Shown: positions 1-9,310 of the stretch, piece after piece
Layout of the letters: each line of letters starts with the position of its first letter
How positions within the stretch are numbered: the first letter of the stretch is position 1
Source: an uncultured Pirellulaceae bacterium
Lineage (GTDB): Bacteria > Planctomycetota > Planctomycetia > Pirellulales > Pirellulaceae
Length of the DNA: 37,792 nt
Assembly (NCBI GenBank): GCA_937981585.1
Contig: CALJOA010000095.1
Span: 1 to 37,792, forward strand
Reading direction: 5' to 3'
Notes under the pieces: generated by a model
The model's input: only the letters and a program-made list of their open reading frames with translations
Databases searched by the model: none
What the model was told of the DNA's origin: nothing
Made by a program: the position numbers and the translations under genes

Positions 1-3000
1 ATCGTTGACTGGATCAACTGTGATCGTGACAGTCGCGGTTGAAGTTGCTCCGTCAGCATCAACGATTTCATACTCAAACGAATCGGTACCATGGAAATCT
101 GGATTTGGCGTGTAAGTGAACGAGCCGTCGGGATTAAGCGACGCCGTTCCGTTGGCTGCGTTGGATAGCTGGTTGAACGAAACCGCATCGCCATCACTGT
201 CGCTGTCGTTGCCGACAACGGTTGCGTTGATTGCAGTGTCTTCATTAGTCGTGAACGAATCATTCTGAGCATCAGGAGCCGGATTGGTCACGGTCCAGGT
301 GAACGTGTCAGTAACCGTTCCGCCGTTCCCATCATCAGCTGTGATAACTACGGTGAACGGACCGCTTTGCGAAGCACTCGAATCAATCGTTCCAGTGATG
401 TTTCCGGCTGAGTCCATCGTTAGGCCAGTTGGGAGACCAGTCGCAGTTAGGCTGAGCGGATTGCCGTCAGGATCACTGAAGTTACTTCCAATCGACAGGT
501 TGATGTTGTCGCTGTCAATGTTGACCTGGTCTGGAATGTTGGTGTCGACCACTGGCAGGTCGTTGACCGGAGCGATGTCAATTGTGACTGTCGCAGTTGC
601 AGTCGCCCCATCGGCGTCAACGATTTCGTAATTAAACGTATCTGTTCCGTTGAATCCAGGATCTGGCGTGTAAGTGAACGTGCCGTCGTTGTTGAAGACA
701 ACATTGCCGTTGGTAGGATTGCTTAGTTGGTTGAAGGTAACGCTATCGCTGTCTGGATCACTGTCATTGCCAGTGACTGATGCGCTAACGGCAGTGTCTT
801 CGTTGGTTGAGAACCCGTCATTCTGCGCGACCGGCCCAGGGTTTGAGATGTTCCAAGTGAACGTATCAGTAACCGTCCCACCGTTCCCGTCATCAGCCGT
901 GATGACGATCGTGTAGGGACCGCTTTGCGAAGCACTCGAATCAATCGTGCCGGTAATGTTTCCAGCCGAGTCAATTGACAATCCGGCTGGCAAACCAGTT
1001 GCCGAGAACGTCAATCCCGTGTTATCAACGTCGCTGAAGTTAGGACTGATATCGACGCTGATGTTATCGCTGTCGAGGTTGGTCTGGTCTGGAATGTTAG
1101 TCGTGACGACCGGTGGATCGTTGACTGGATCAACGGTTATCGTCACCGTTGCAGTCGCAGTTGCTCCATCGGCATCAACGATCTCGTATTCAAACGAATC
1201 GGTTCCAACGAAATCAGCATCAGGCGTGTAAGTAAACGTTCCATCCGCATTAAGCGCCGCTGTTCCGTTGGCTGGGTTGGACAACTGATTGAACGACACA
1301 GTGTCATCCGAGTCTGAATCGTTTCCAGAGACAGTTCCGTTGACCGGAGTGTCTTCGTTGGTCGTGAAATTATCATCCTGAGCCGTCGGAGCCGGGTTGG
1401 TCACGGTCCAAGTGAACGTATCAGTGACTGTTCCGCCGTTTCCATCGTCGGCAGTGACGACGACAGTGTATGGACCATTCTGCGAAGCACTCGAGTCAAT
1501 CGTTCCGGTGATGTTCCCGGCCGAGTCGATTGATAGACCCGCAGGAAGACCAGTCGCCGAGAACGTTAACGAGTTTCCATCGACATCGGTGAAGTTACCA
1601 GAAATGTCAACGTTGATAGCATCCGAATCAAGGTGGGATTGATCTGGAATTGCGGTCGCTACAACTGGAGCGTCGTTGACCGGATCAACGGTGATCGTAA
1701 CGGTGGCGGTTGAAGTCGCTCCGTCAGCATCAACGATTTCGTACTCAAACGAATCAGTGCCGTGGAAATCTGAATTGGGTGTGTAGGTGAACGAGCCGTC
1801 GGGGTTAAGCGAAGCCGTTCCGTTGGCAGCATTGGAGAGCTGGTTGAATGAAACCGCATCACCATCACTGTCGCTGTCGTTGCCGACAACGGTTGCGCTC
1901 ACTGCAGTGTCTTCGTTTGTCGTAAACGAATCATTTTGTGCAACAGGAGCCGGGTTGGTGATCGTCCAATCAAACGTCGTTGTAACATCCGCACCGTTGG
2001 GGTCGGTTGCTGTAACTGAAACAGTGAAGACTCCACCGGGAACGTCTTGCGAAGCGCTACTATCGAGTTGTCCAGTGATTTCGCCGGTCATCGGGTCGAT
2101 CGACAATCCGGTTGGGAGGTTAGCGGCGCTGTAGGTTAGCGATTGGCCTTCTGGATCGGAGAAGAAAGGCGAAATGTCCACCGTGCTGATCGTGTCGCTG
2201 TCCACGTCGGCCTGGGGTGGGATCGTGCCTCCGACGACTGGAGGCAGGTTGGCGCCGTTGATCGTGATTGTCAAAGTCGCCGAAGAGGTTCCGCCTTCGG
2301 AATCGCTGACGGTGTAATCGAATGTTTCGTCAAGCGTTTGTCCGGGAGTTAACGCGACAACGTCCGGGTTGTTGCTGTCCAGAGTGTAGGTATAAGTTCC
2401 ATCGCTGTTGATGACGATGTCGCCGTATGTTCCGGAATGGGTGACCCCGACGGCTCCAGTACCGTTGACCGCTGAAACAGACAAAGTGTCGCCGTCTGGA
2501 TCCGAGTCAGTGCCCGAGCCATCATTATCAGAAATCACATTTCCAGAATCAGTTTCGGCGCTCAGATGCGTTACAGCAGCCGTATTGTCGGTGGCGTTGG
2601 GACCTGGATTGGCAACGTTCCATGTGAACGTCTGAATCTCAGACCCACCATTCCCATCGCTGGCCGTGATAGTGACCGTGTATGGGCCTGACTGCGAAGC
2701 ACTATTGTCGATTTGCCCGGTGATTTGTCCTGTTGTCGGGTTGATCGACAATCCGGCTGGCAAACCAGCGGCAGCGAAGCTAAGTGCATCGTTTGTGTCG
2801 GGGTCAGCGAAGAATGGACTGACATCGACTGCTGCGATCGAGTCGTTGTCGAGATCGCTTTGATCTGGAATCGTTCCGACGGCTTCGGGAACGTCATTGG
2901 TGCCAGTGATCTCAATTTCCAAAGTCGCTGTGTCCGTACCACCTTCGCCGTCACTGATTTGATAAGTGATCTGGGTCGTGGCGGTTTCGTTTACGGCAAG

Positions 3001-6000
3001 TGAATCAAAATCTCCGTTTGGATTGAAGACATAAGAGCCGTCTGGTTGAACTGTAAATTGTCCGCCGTTTGATCCCGCGACGACCCCGCCGATGTTGGCA
3101 GCCGAGCCGTTGACTTGGGTAACGGTGATCGTGTCTCCATCTGGATCACTGTCATTGGACTCAACATCGCCTGTTGTGTTTGTACTCTGGTCGGTTGCGC
3201 CCGAGTCGTTGTTTGCCACAGGACCAGGATTGTTGACATTCCACGTAAATGTTTGGTCTACCGTTCCTCCGTTTCCATCATCTGCTGTAACGGTGACCGT
3301 GTAGGGGCCGGATTGCGAAGCACTATTGTCGATTTGTCCGGTGATCAAACCGGTTGTCGAGTCGATCGATAATCCCGCCGGAAGCCCCGCAGCTGAGTAG
3401 CTCAGCGTATCGTTGGTATCGATATCATTGAAGAAAGGTGAGACATCGACAGCAGTGATGGAGTCGTTGTCGAGATCGGTTTGATCGGGAATCGAGTTGA
3501 CGGCCGTTGGATCCTGGTTGGTTCCAGTGATCGTGATCGTCAACGTAGCAGTATCAGTTCCGCCTTCACTGTCAGTGATTTGATAGGTAACCGAGGTTGT
3601 TGCTGTTTGGCCAGCCGAGAGATAGTCAAAATCTCCGTTTGGATCAAAGTCGTACGAGCCGTCCGAGTTGATCGTAAATTCGCCGCCCGCTGATCCAGCC
3701 GTTGGCGCGTTCAGATTGCCCGCCGACCCAGCGACTTGATTGACTGTGATTGTGTCGCCGTCAGGATCGCTATCGTTACTGGTAACTACATTGTTAGAAA
3801 CAGTTGCGTTTTGAGAGGTCGAATTGGTATCGTTAACCGCAACTGGTCCAGGATTGGTAATCGTCCACGTGAAAGTTGTGGTTACCTGCTCGTTATTGTC
3901 ATCGGTTGCGGTGATCGAAACCGTGTGAACTCCGTTAGCGGCATCCTGAGAAGCGCTGTTGTCAACACTTCCTGTGATTAGTCCGGTAGTCGGGTTAATC
4001 GAAAGACCAAGGGGAAGTCCGGCAGCACTGTAGGTTAGTGTGTCGCCTTCTGGATCCGAGAAGAAAGTCGAAACGTTGAGGCCGGAGATTGTATCGGCAT
4101 CAACATCGGCTTGTGGAGGAATCGTTCCGCCAACTACAGGCGCGTCGTTGCTTCCGTTGATCGTGATCGTCAAAATCGCGATGTCGGTTCCGCCTTCGCC
4201 ATCCGAGACTTCGTACCGGAATGTTTCGTTCAACGTCTCGTTGTTATCAAGGGCTTCAACGTCTGAATTGGCAATGTCAAGGTTATACGTGTACGAACCA
4301 TCAGCATTGATCACGATGTCGCCATAGTTGCCGGCGGTCGTTCCCCCGACAGTCCCGCCGCTGACCGCGCTGACAACCAGTGCGTCACCATCGGGATCGG
4401 AGTCCTGGCCGCTTCCGTCGTCGTCGGAAATTAAGTTTCCAGTTGCGGTGACGTTGGCGTCTTCAGTGACAGAATTCTGATTGTCGGTTGCGACAGGACC
4501 GGGATTGGTAACTGCCCAATTGAAAGTCTGGGTTGTCGATTGCCCAAGCGGATCTTCAGCGGTAATGGTGACGGTGTAAGGACCGCCTTGCGAAGCACTA
4601 TTGTCCAAAGTGCCAGTAATCAATCCGGTTGCCGGATCGATCGAAAGTCCGGGAGGAAGTGTTCCACCAGCGGAGTAAACAAGATCCTGGCTTGCGTCGA
4701 GGTCGTTAAAGAAAGCCGATGTGTCGACAGGCGTAACGGCGTCATTGTCCAGATCCGACTGGTCAGGAATTGAGCCCACTGGAGTCGGCGCGTCATTTTG
4801 CCCTTCAACGATGACAGTCACCGTCGCAGTGCTTGCCAGACCCGTGTAGTCTTGAACTGAGTACTCAATCGTTGTTGTAGCAGTCTCGCCCGGTGCGAGA
4901 TGATCAAAATCGCCATTTGGATCGAACGAGTACGATCCGTTTGGATTGATTACGAATTGTCCTCCACCGGTGCCAGTGGTTGGTGTTGAGACATTCCCTG
5001 GTAACCCGTTGACCAAGTATACGTCCAACGGATCATTGTCTGGGTCGGAGTCGACTCCGTTGCCGTTGTCTGCAGTGACAACGTTTCCAGTAATCGTTGT
5101 GTTTTGATCAGTTGTAAAATTGTCGTCTTGAGCTTCTGGTTGCGAGAATGAAATCGGTGTTGCCGTGAAGTTTGCCGTTGAGAGTCCGTAACCGGTGTTT
5201 CGGTCTCGCGCTTGGAAGCTCAAGCTGACTTCCGGCATATTGTGGAACTTGATGCTGACCCATCTTTCCTGGTCAGTCGGAGCTCCATTGGTTGTGAGAT
5301 TGGTAAAGGTCGTCGTGCCGTCGCCGTTGTCTTCTGTAACGATGCTGGTGACGGGATCCGAAGAAATCTGATACGAGCTAATTTGGTCCGAGATCGCGGT
5401 AACGGCTTCCGAACCTTGCCCCGCATCAGCACCACCAGGAGGGATAAAGTCGATATCCTGGAACGTAAAATCTCCGACGACAGAAAGCGCGTTCCCCGTT
5501 GCACTGTCGAAGAACTCGAGTCTGACGTCAGCCGTATGCCCCATGAAGCCGGCAGCGGTTGAGCCCACATTTCTCGACAGGAGAATCGGGCCGCCTGCGA
5601 AATCAGAAAATGTAACGGGCAATTGATCGGCAGTACCAGTAGTTAAATTGCCATTCTCATCGTAGGTGTCGACCAGAGTGATTCTCAAGTCGATTGAGAT
5701 CGCGCCGTTGTTAGCGGTTGCCGTGTTTTGATACAGTCGGCTTGAAACGCCGCCTTGGCTTTCAGGTGTGACGGCGATCTCGTTCATGTTGGCAAACGTT
5801 TCGGTACCCACAACGAAACCGGCGTCAGTTTCCAACAGCGTGCCGGTGTAGCTGGCTGAAGAAAGTGCAGTTGTTTCGATTTCGCCAACGGTCTTCTCGA
5901 GAACCCAGTCACCACCCTTGTCTGCGGCTCCGGTCAAGTCATCGGACGCCGCCACGTCTGCATTGGTCAAACTGCTGAGCTCTTCAATGAAGCTTTCGCC

Positions 6001-6588
6001 TGCCGAGGTCGAAGCCAGATCGCAGCCGTAAATCAGGATGTCGCCACTGTCGGTAAGCGATTGCCCGATTCGAATCAGTTCGGAGCTGTATTGCCCTGAG
6101 AGCTGCCCCTGATCTACGACTGAGTTACCGAGATTCAACTGACCATCGTTTCCATGGGAAATGATGTGGAGGGCTTCGATATTCGAGCGACCTTCAAGAT
6201 GATCTGCGATCTGTGTTAGTCCCGCCGATCCGTCATTGATGAAGTACACATCAACGTCACGGCCTTCGACAAACTCAGCGACGAGCGATTCGAATCCTTC
6301 AACGGACTTGTCAACAAACAGAACTTCCGAGCTCTGCTCTTGCTGTTGCTGAGAGTTGCCCAGGTTTGCATCCACCGAAATCGCTTCGACAATCGTTTCG
6401 AGGTACATCGTTGGATCGACGTCGACCGAGTTGGTGTCCACAGGAGCGATCGGAACGGCGTCGAACAACGCTCGCTCTTCGAGCTGCTCGATGAGCAGGT
6501 TTCGCTTGTCAGGAGTTGAAGAAATGTTCTTTGGACTTGACCCAGAACCGTTGGAGGTGGGGTCCTGCGATGGAGGAGGGGTTGGCAT
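1..6588 (-). CDS. Giant secreted DUF4347 / He_PIG / cadherin-like repeat protein (3' end outside window)
   Basis: The frame is open from the ATG at 6588 to the left edge (2196 codons seen; the C-terminus is missing). Residues 28-46 are a basic stretch followed by QLEERALFDA, which resembles the LEPR-type N-terminal motif of giant planctomycete proteins. Residues about 89-245 match DUF4347, with HIISHG (His145) and YGCD (Cys189). After a unique region to about residue 480, two domain types alternate. One is He_PIG-like (IPDQ, GLPAGLSID, GxITGxIDxSASQ). The other is cadherin/VCBS/Big_9-like (NEDT, NDSDSDGD, GTDSFEYEI, TATVTITV). Eight IPDQ/IPPQ starts fall near 4762, 4112, 3483, 2869, 2211, 1640, 1090 and 530. 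An in-frame TAA at 6679-6681 lies upstream; GTG or TTG starts between it and the ATG are possible but less likely. It is probably a secreted or surface adhesin-like protein and the likely cargo of the export genes upstream. Confidence 0.9.
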   Translation of the reverse strand, partial: MPTPPPSQDPTSNGSGSSPKNISSTPDKRNLLIEQLEERALFDAVPIAPVDTNSVDVDPTMYLETIVEAISVDANLGNSQQQQEQSSEVLFVDKSVEGFESLVAEFVEGRDVDVYFINDGSAGLTQIADHLEGRSNIEALHIISHGNDGQLNLGNSVVDQGQLSGQYSSELIRIGQSLTDSGDILIYGCDLASTSAGESFIEELSSLTNADVAASDDLTGAADKGGDWVLEKTVGEIETTALSSASYTGTLLETDAGFVVGTETFANMNEIAVTPESQGGVSSRLYQNTATANNGAISIDLRITLVDTYDENGNLTTGTADQLPVTFSDFAGGPILLSRNVGSTAAGFMGHTADVRLEFFDSATGNALSVVGDFTFQDIDFIPPGGADAGQGSEAVTAISDQISSYQISSDPVTSIVTEDNGDGTTTFTNLTTNGAPTDQERWVSIKFHNMPEVSLSFQARDRNTGYGLSTANFTATPISFSQPEAQDDNFTTDQNTTITGNVVTADNGNGVDSDPDNDPLDVYLVNGLPGNVSTPTTGTGGGQFVINPNGSYSFDPNGDFDHLAPGETATTTIEYSVQDYTGLASTATVTVIVEGQNDAPTPVGSIPDQSDLDNDAVTPVDTSAFFNDLDASQDLVYSAGGTLPPGLSIDPATGLITGTLDNSASQGGPYTVTITAEDPLGQSTTQTFNWAVTNPGPVATDNQNSVTEDANVTATGNLISDDDGSGQDSDPDGDALVVSAVSGGTVGGTTAGNYGDIVINADGSYTYNLDIANSDVEALDNNETLNETFRYEVSDGEGGTDIAILTITINGSNDAPVVGGTIPPQADVDADTISGLNVSTFFSDPEGDTLTYSAAGLPLGLSINPTTGLITGSVDNSASQDAANGVHTVSITATDDNNEQVTTTFTWTITNPGPVAVNDTNSTSQNATVSNNVVTSNDSDPDGDTITVNQVAGSAGNLNAPTAGSAGGEFTINSDGSYDFDPNGDFDYLSAGQTATTSVTYQITDSEGGTDTATLTITITGTNQDPTAVNSIPDQTDLDNDSITAVDVSPFFNDIDTNDTLSYSAAGLPAGLSIDSTTGLITGQIDNSASQSGPYTVTVTADDGNGGTVDQTFTWNVNNPGPVANNDSGATDQSTNTTGDVESNDSDPDGDTITVTQVNGSAANIGGVVAGSNGGQFTVQPDGSYVFNPNGDFDSLAVNETATTQITYQISDGEGGTDTATLEIEITGTNDVPEAVGTIPDQSDLDNDSIAAVDVSPFFADPDTNDALSFAAAGLPAGLSINPTTGQITGQIDNSASQSGPYTVTITASDGNGGSEIQTFTWNVANPGPNATDNTAAVTHLSAETDSGNVISDNDGSGTDSDPDGDTLSVSAVNGTGAVGVTHSGTYGDIVINSDGTYTYTLDSNNPDVVALTPGQTLDETFDYTVSDSEGGTSSATLTITINGANLPPVVGGTIPPQADVDSDTISTVDISPFFSDPEGQSLTYSAANLPTGLSIDPMTGEITGQLDSSASQDVPGGVFTVSVTATDPNGADVTTTFDWTITNPAPVAQNDSFTTNEDTAVSATVVGNDSDSDGDAVSFNQLSNAANGTASLNPDGSFTYTPNSDFHGTDSFEYEIVDADGATSTATVTITVDPVNDAPVVATAIPDQSHLDSDAINVDISGNFTDVDGNSLTFSATGLPAGLSIDSAGNITGTIDSSASQNGPYTVVVTADDGNGGTVTDTFTWTVTNPAPTAQDDNFTTNEDTPVNGTVSGNDSDSDDTVSFNQLSNPANGTAALNADGTFTYTPDADFVGTDSFEYEIVDADGATATATVTITVDPVNDPPVVTTNIPDQTNLDSDNISVDISPNFSDVDNTGLTFSATGLPAGLSIDSAGNITGTIDSSASQSGPYTIVITADDGNGGTVTDTFTWNISNPGPVAQNDGFSTNEDTAVSASVTGNDSDPDSDSVTFNQLSNPTNGNVVFNNDGTFTYTPDPGFNGTDTFNYEIVDADGATATATVTIDIAPVNDLPVVDTNIPDQVNIDSDNINLSIGSNFSDPDGNPLSLTATGLPTGLTMDSAGNITGTIDSSASQSGPFTVVITADDGNGGTVTDTFTWTVTNPAPDAQNDSFTTNEDTAINATVVGNDSDSDGDAVSFNQLSNAANGTASLNPDGSFTYTPNPDFHGTDSFEYEIVDADGATSTATVTITVDPVND

Positions 6589-6772
6589 ACTGAAATCCGT
6601 ATTCTGGCCTGAGTAAGATTTTGTTCTTGAGGTGAGATCGACGATTGCGCAGTCCGTGCGCACAACGTCCAAGGAAACTTAGGTTGCCGTTAAGCTTCGT
6701 ACGGATTTTTCTTTTGATAGAAGAGCTTTTTTGGAGGTTGTCTGCCGATTGCGCCGGGTTGCCGGGTTGCGC

Positions 6773-6805
6773 AAAAAAAAACGATACTGCAGTTGCAGCA
6801 CCGTT
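6773..6805 (-). terminator. Intrinsic terminator after the TolC-like gene
   Basis: Read on the minus strand, positions 6805 to 6780 form a 12-bp hairpin (two G:T pairs, two-base loop). It runs directly into nine T residues ending at 6773. It lies between the end of the TolC-like gene (7027) and the start of the giant gene (6588), so it should end the secretion-gene transcript. The giant gene would then need its own promoter between about 6770 and 6590; no clear -35/-10 pair is visible there. Confidence 0.75.
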
Positions 6806-6884
6806 TCTCAATTCATAAACGTGTGATCATGATCGTGCACATATGCAACAGTTTAGGCCCGTGTTGTTTATAAATTGCTTCTTA

Positions 6885-6950
6885 GGGAGTGCGAAGCTCC
6901 TGCTGAGCTTGAAGTACCAGATGACGCTGGCTCAGCAGGAGCTTCGCCCT
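6885..6950. repeat. Imperfect palindromic repeat, copy 1
   Basis: A perfect 18-bp inverted pair, 6891-6908 (GCGAAGCTCCTGCTGAGC) and 6930-6947, encloses a 21-nt loop. A related palindrome is found at 13897-13962. No T tract follows on either strand, so it is a repeat-family member or processing signal rather than a clear terminator. Confidence 0.75.
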
Positions 6951-7026
6951 CGTCAAAATTCATGTTTTGACATTTTCAAACGCGGCTTAGCATCCAATGG
7001 CTCAGGAAAGTGGCGCCGCTGTCCAA

Positions 7027-8934
7027 TTAGTATCCTTGCATGATCGAAGGAATCGGCTCGATTGTTTCGACCTCAGGAGGTACAAAACCTCGATCGCTCA
7101 CTGAGTCTCCCGCACCTGCATCAAAAGTGGATTCAACTCCTGTGCCAAAATGATTGATATCATTGAAATCACCATAACCGACCACTTCGCCGCCGCCACC
7201 GAATTCACTCCCGGCAACGGCCTGACTGGTCATTCCGCTATCCAAATGTGAAGCTTTGGATACCGAGAGCGTGTGAGTTGGCAAATCGCAATCGACTTTT
7301 TCGCCGATCTGGATGCCTTCAGTTCGGAGCAGCAGTCCAGTGGCTCGCTTGAGATTCATTTGAGCCAGGTTGTAGGTCAGCTGGGATTGAAGGTATTCAA
7401 ACTCCGCATCTGCCAGACGTTCTTGTGAGACCAGAAGATTCTCCAGCGCCAGTGCGGACGAAACGTCTTCGCCGGGCAGTTTTTCCCAGCGTTTGGTGAG
7501 GGCGGTTAGCTGAGCCGACCGGGCCTCCATCGCTTCGTGCTTGGCGACCATTTCCTGATTTGAAGTGTCAATTTCGCGAACGGCGACTTCTACCTCAAGC
7601 TTGACCGTCTGCAGCGTCGTTGCGTATTGCGACTTCAATTGACGCAGTTCAAGACGACGGCGAAGAGCACGGGCACTGGCAGCGCGATTGCCGATTGGAA
7701 CCTCATAGTTAAGGCCAACGGAGTAGCTGGGAGCTCCTTCGGAAAATTGTTGGGTGAACGCGCGTCCGATGCTACCTTCACCTCGCAAACCGGCAACGTA
7801 GGCTTGGGTAATCAAGTCGAGTTGTGGGAGCAACTCATGTTTTGACATTCCAAATCGGATCTGACCGGCCTTGATTTGCTTGAGGGCTTGTAGCACTTCA
7901 GGGCGATTTTGGACGGCAAATTCCATCGCTTCGCCCATTTCGGCATCAAATGGAAACGTGTTTGGCCGGTCGATCGGGATGATCTCGATTTCGTCGAACT
8001 CACCCATCGAAGGGTCGTTGACCAACGAGCGGAGCCGAGATTCAGCGTTTTTGACTGCCATTCGAGCCCGAATCAACTCAGCGTAACGGGTTGTCGAGGA
8101 CGCTTTGGCACTCACGATCTGAGCCTGTTGTGCGTCGACCGAACGCCGCTTGTCAAGCATCATGTAGATCTCATTGGCTCGCTTGTAGGAGTTCATTTTT
8201 TGGAACAACACACCTCGCTCAAGATACAAAGACCAATAGGCACGGGTGACTTCCAACAGATGGGATTGCAACTGTCTTCGGAACTCATCATTGGCGATAC
8301 GTGCATCCAGTTTTGCAAGACAAGTCAAGCTTTCGTTGTAGACTCGACCTCGTCCGCGCCCCAGCGGGTGGGTGTAGCCAAGCACCAATCTGGCCGTACC
8401 CTGCGGGTTGGGCAGAAAGAAGTTCGAGTTGGTTCTTTGATGGCCAATTTGCTGACTAACATCAATCGTTCCACCTTGGCGATTTCTTCGTCGCACGCCA
8501 CCTGATCCGACCCACTGTTCGTTCAAAAACCGTGTTCCCGTGCCGCCGACTGTCAACGAACTACCAACGGGATCGTTGAGATCATCCCAACGTGTGTTGA
8601 GAAATCTTGTCCAGTCAAATGCTGAATCGGCTTCGATGATCGCCGTTCGACGAATCATGGGAAGCTCGCTGAAAACCTTGACTTGTGAGGAATGCTCAAG
8701 CGTTCGCATGATCATTTCATCAAGCGAAAACTCCATCGGAGATGAACTTTGACGCATCGGGCGCGCCACCATACCACTCCACCAACCGAGGGAGTCGTCC
8801 TGGAGAGTTCGTGAAAGGTTCGGCTCGGCACCACCCGCCAGTTCCTGGCCAGCGACGACGTTGGCTAATAAAAGCGAAGCTGCAACCAGAACCGTAGTCG
8901 GTATGAACAAGCGATAAACAAAACGGTGATTCAT
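7027..8934 (-). CDS. TolC-like outer membrane efflux protein
   Basis: A 635-residue protein of the outer membrane efflux protein (TolC) family, probably the outer-membrane channel for the adaptor proteins encoded upstream. The ATG at 8934 is chosen because it gives a typical signal peptide (basic start, then LFIPTTVLVAASLLLANVV, cleavage near VVAGQE); the frame stays open further upstream but that extension looks non-coding. The body has the two-fold repeated helical layout of the family: helices with RANEIYMMLDKR and AKNAESRLRSLV-like text in the first half, and LEVEVAVREIDTSNQEM and LAQMNLKRATG in the second. Beta-strand segments such as ARLVLGYTHPLGRGRG and PSYSVGLNYEVPIGNR fit the barrel. 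A Gly-rich C-terminal tail of about 100 residues is unusual. It is the last gene before the terminator. Confidence 0.88.
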   Translation of the reverse strand: MNHRFVYRLFIPTTVLVAASLLLANVVAGQELAGGAEPNLSRTLQDDSLGWWSGMVARPMRQSSSPMEFSLDEMIMRTLEHSSQVKVFSELPMIRRTAIIEADSAFDWTRFLNTRWDDLNDPVGSSLTVGGTGTRFLNEQWVGSGGVRRRNRQGGTIDVSQQIGHQRTNSNFFLPNPQGTARLVLGYTHPLGRGRGRVYNESLTCLAKLDARIANDEFRRQLQSHLLEVTRAYWSLYLERGVLFQKMNSYKRANEIYMMLDKRRSVDAQQAQIVSAKASSTTRYAELIRARMAVKNAESRLRSLVNDPSMGEFDEIEIIPIDRPNTFPFDAEMGEAMEFAVQNRPEVLQALKQIKAGQIRFGMSKHELLPQLDLITQAYVAGLRGEGSIGRAFTQQFSEGAPSYSVGLNYEVPIGNRAASARALRRRLELRQLKSQYATTLQTVKLEVEVAVREIDTSNQEMVAKHEAMEARSAQLTALTKRWEKLPGEDVSSALALENLLVSQERLADAEFEYLQSQLTYNLAQMNLKRATGLLLRTEGIQIGEKVDCDLPTHTLSVSKASHLDSGMTSQAVAGSEFGGGGEVVGYGDFNDINHFGTGVESTFDAGAGDSVSDRGFVPPEVETIEPIPSIMQGY

Positions 8935-9310
8935 TGTTTGGTCCGGGATAGGATTGACCGTAGGAGAGATACTATTGTTACCACCGGATTTATCGGAACC
9001 ACGAGAACAGGAGGGTAAACGAACTGTTGTTTTAGTTGAACCGATTGGAATCAGGGTTACGGTCGAAACGGTTCGTCGGCATTGCGCACCTTCGCAAAGA
9101 CTGACGTTTGTTCCGCCTTTTTGGTTGCCGGACAAACGGCATAACCGGAAGAGTCTGCCATGCGCCAATCGTTCCCCTGAAAAATTGGCGGCTTGATTCG
9201 CCGCGTCTGATTTTGACGTAAGCCAGACGCTTGCGGGCAGCGGGATGAAGCGTTGAATGCTATCGCAGGCACCCGTTGACGTTGCTCACTTTCGGTCAGC
9301 TCCATCGGAC
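8935..9310. other. Intergenic spacer between TolC-like and M50-HlyD genes
   Basis: 376 bp with no convincing gene. The TolC frame is open through part of it without coding character. A short inverted pair GCGTCTG (9203-9209) and CAGACGC (9224-9230) lies downstream of the M50-HlyD gene; it is weak and has no T tract. Confidence 0.5.

Noticed and set aside
1-5100. Regularly spaced repeats that might suggest a CRISPR or satellite array
   Set aside because: The period is about 550-660 bp and one minus-strand frame stays open throughout with domain-like protein text, so they are coding repeats.
6843-7043. A 66-codon plus-strand frame
   Set aside because: It covers the palindrome at 6885-6950 and runs into the TolC-like gene antisense; no coding character.
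7909-8505. A 198-codon plus-strand frame
   Set aside because: Antisense to the TolC-like gene and without domain features.
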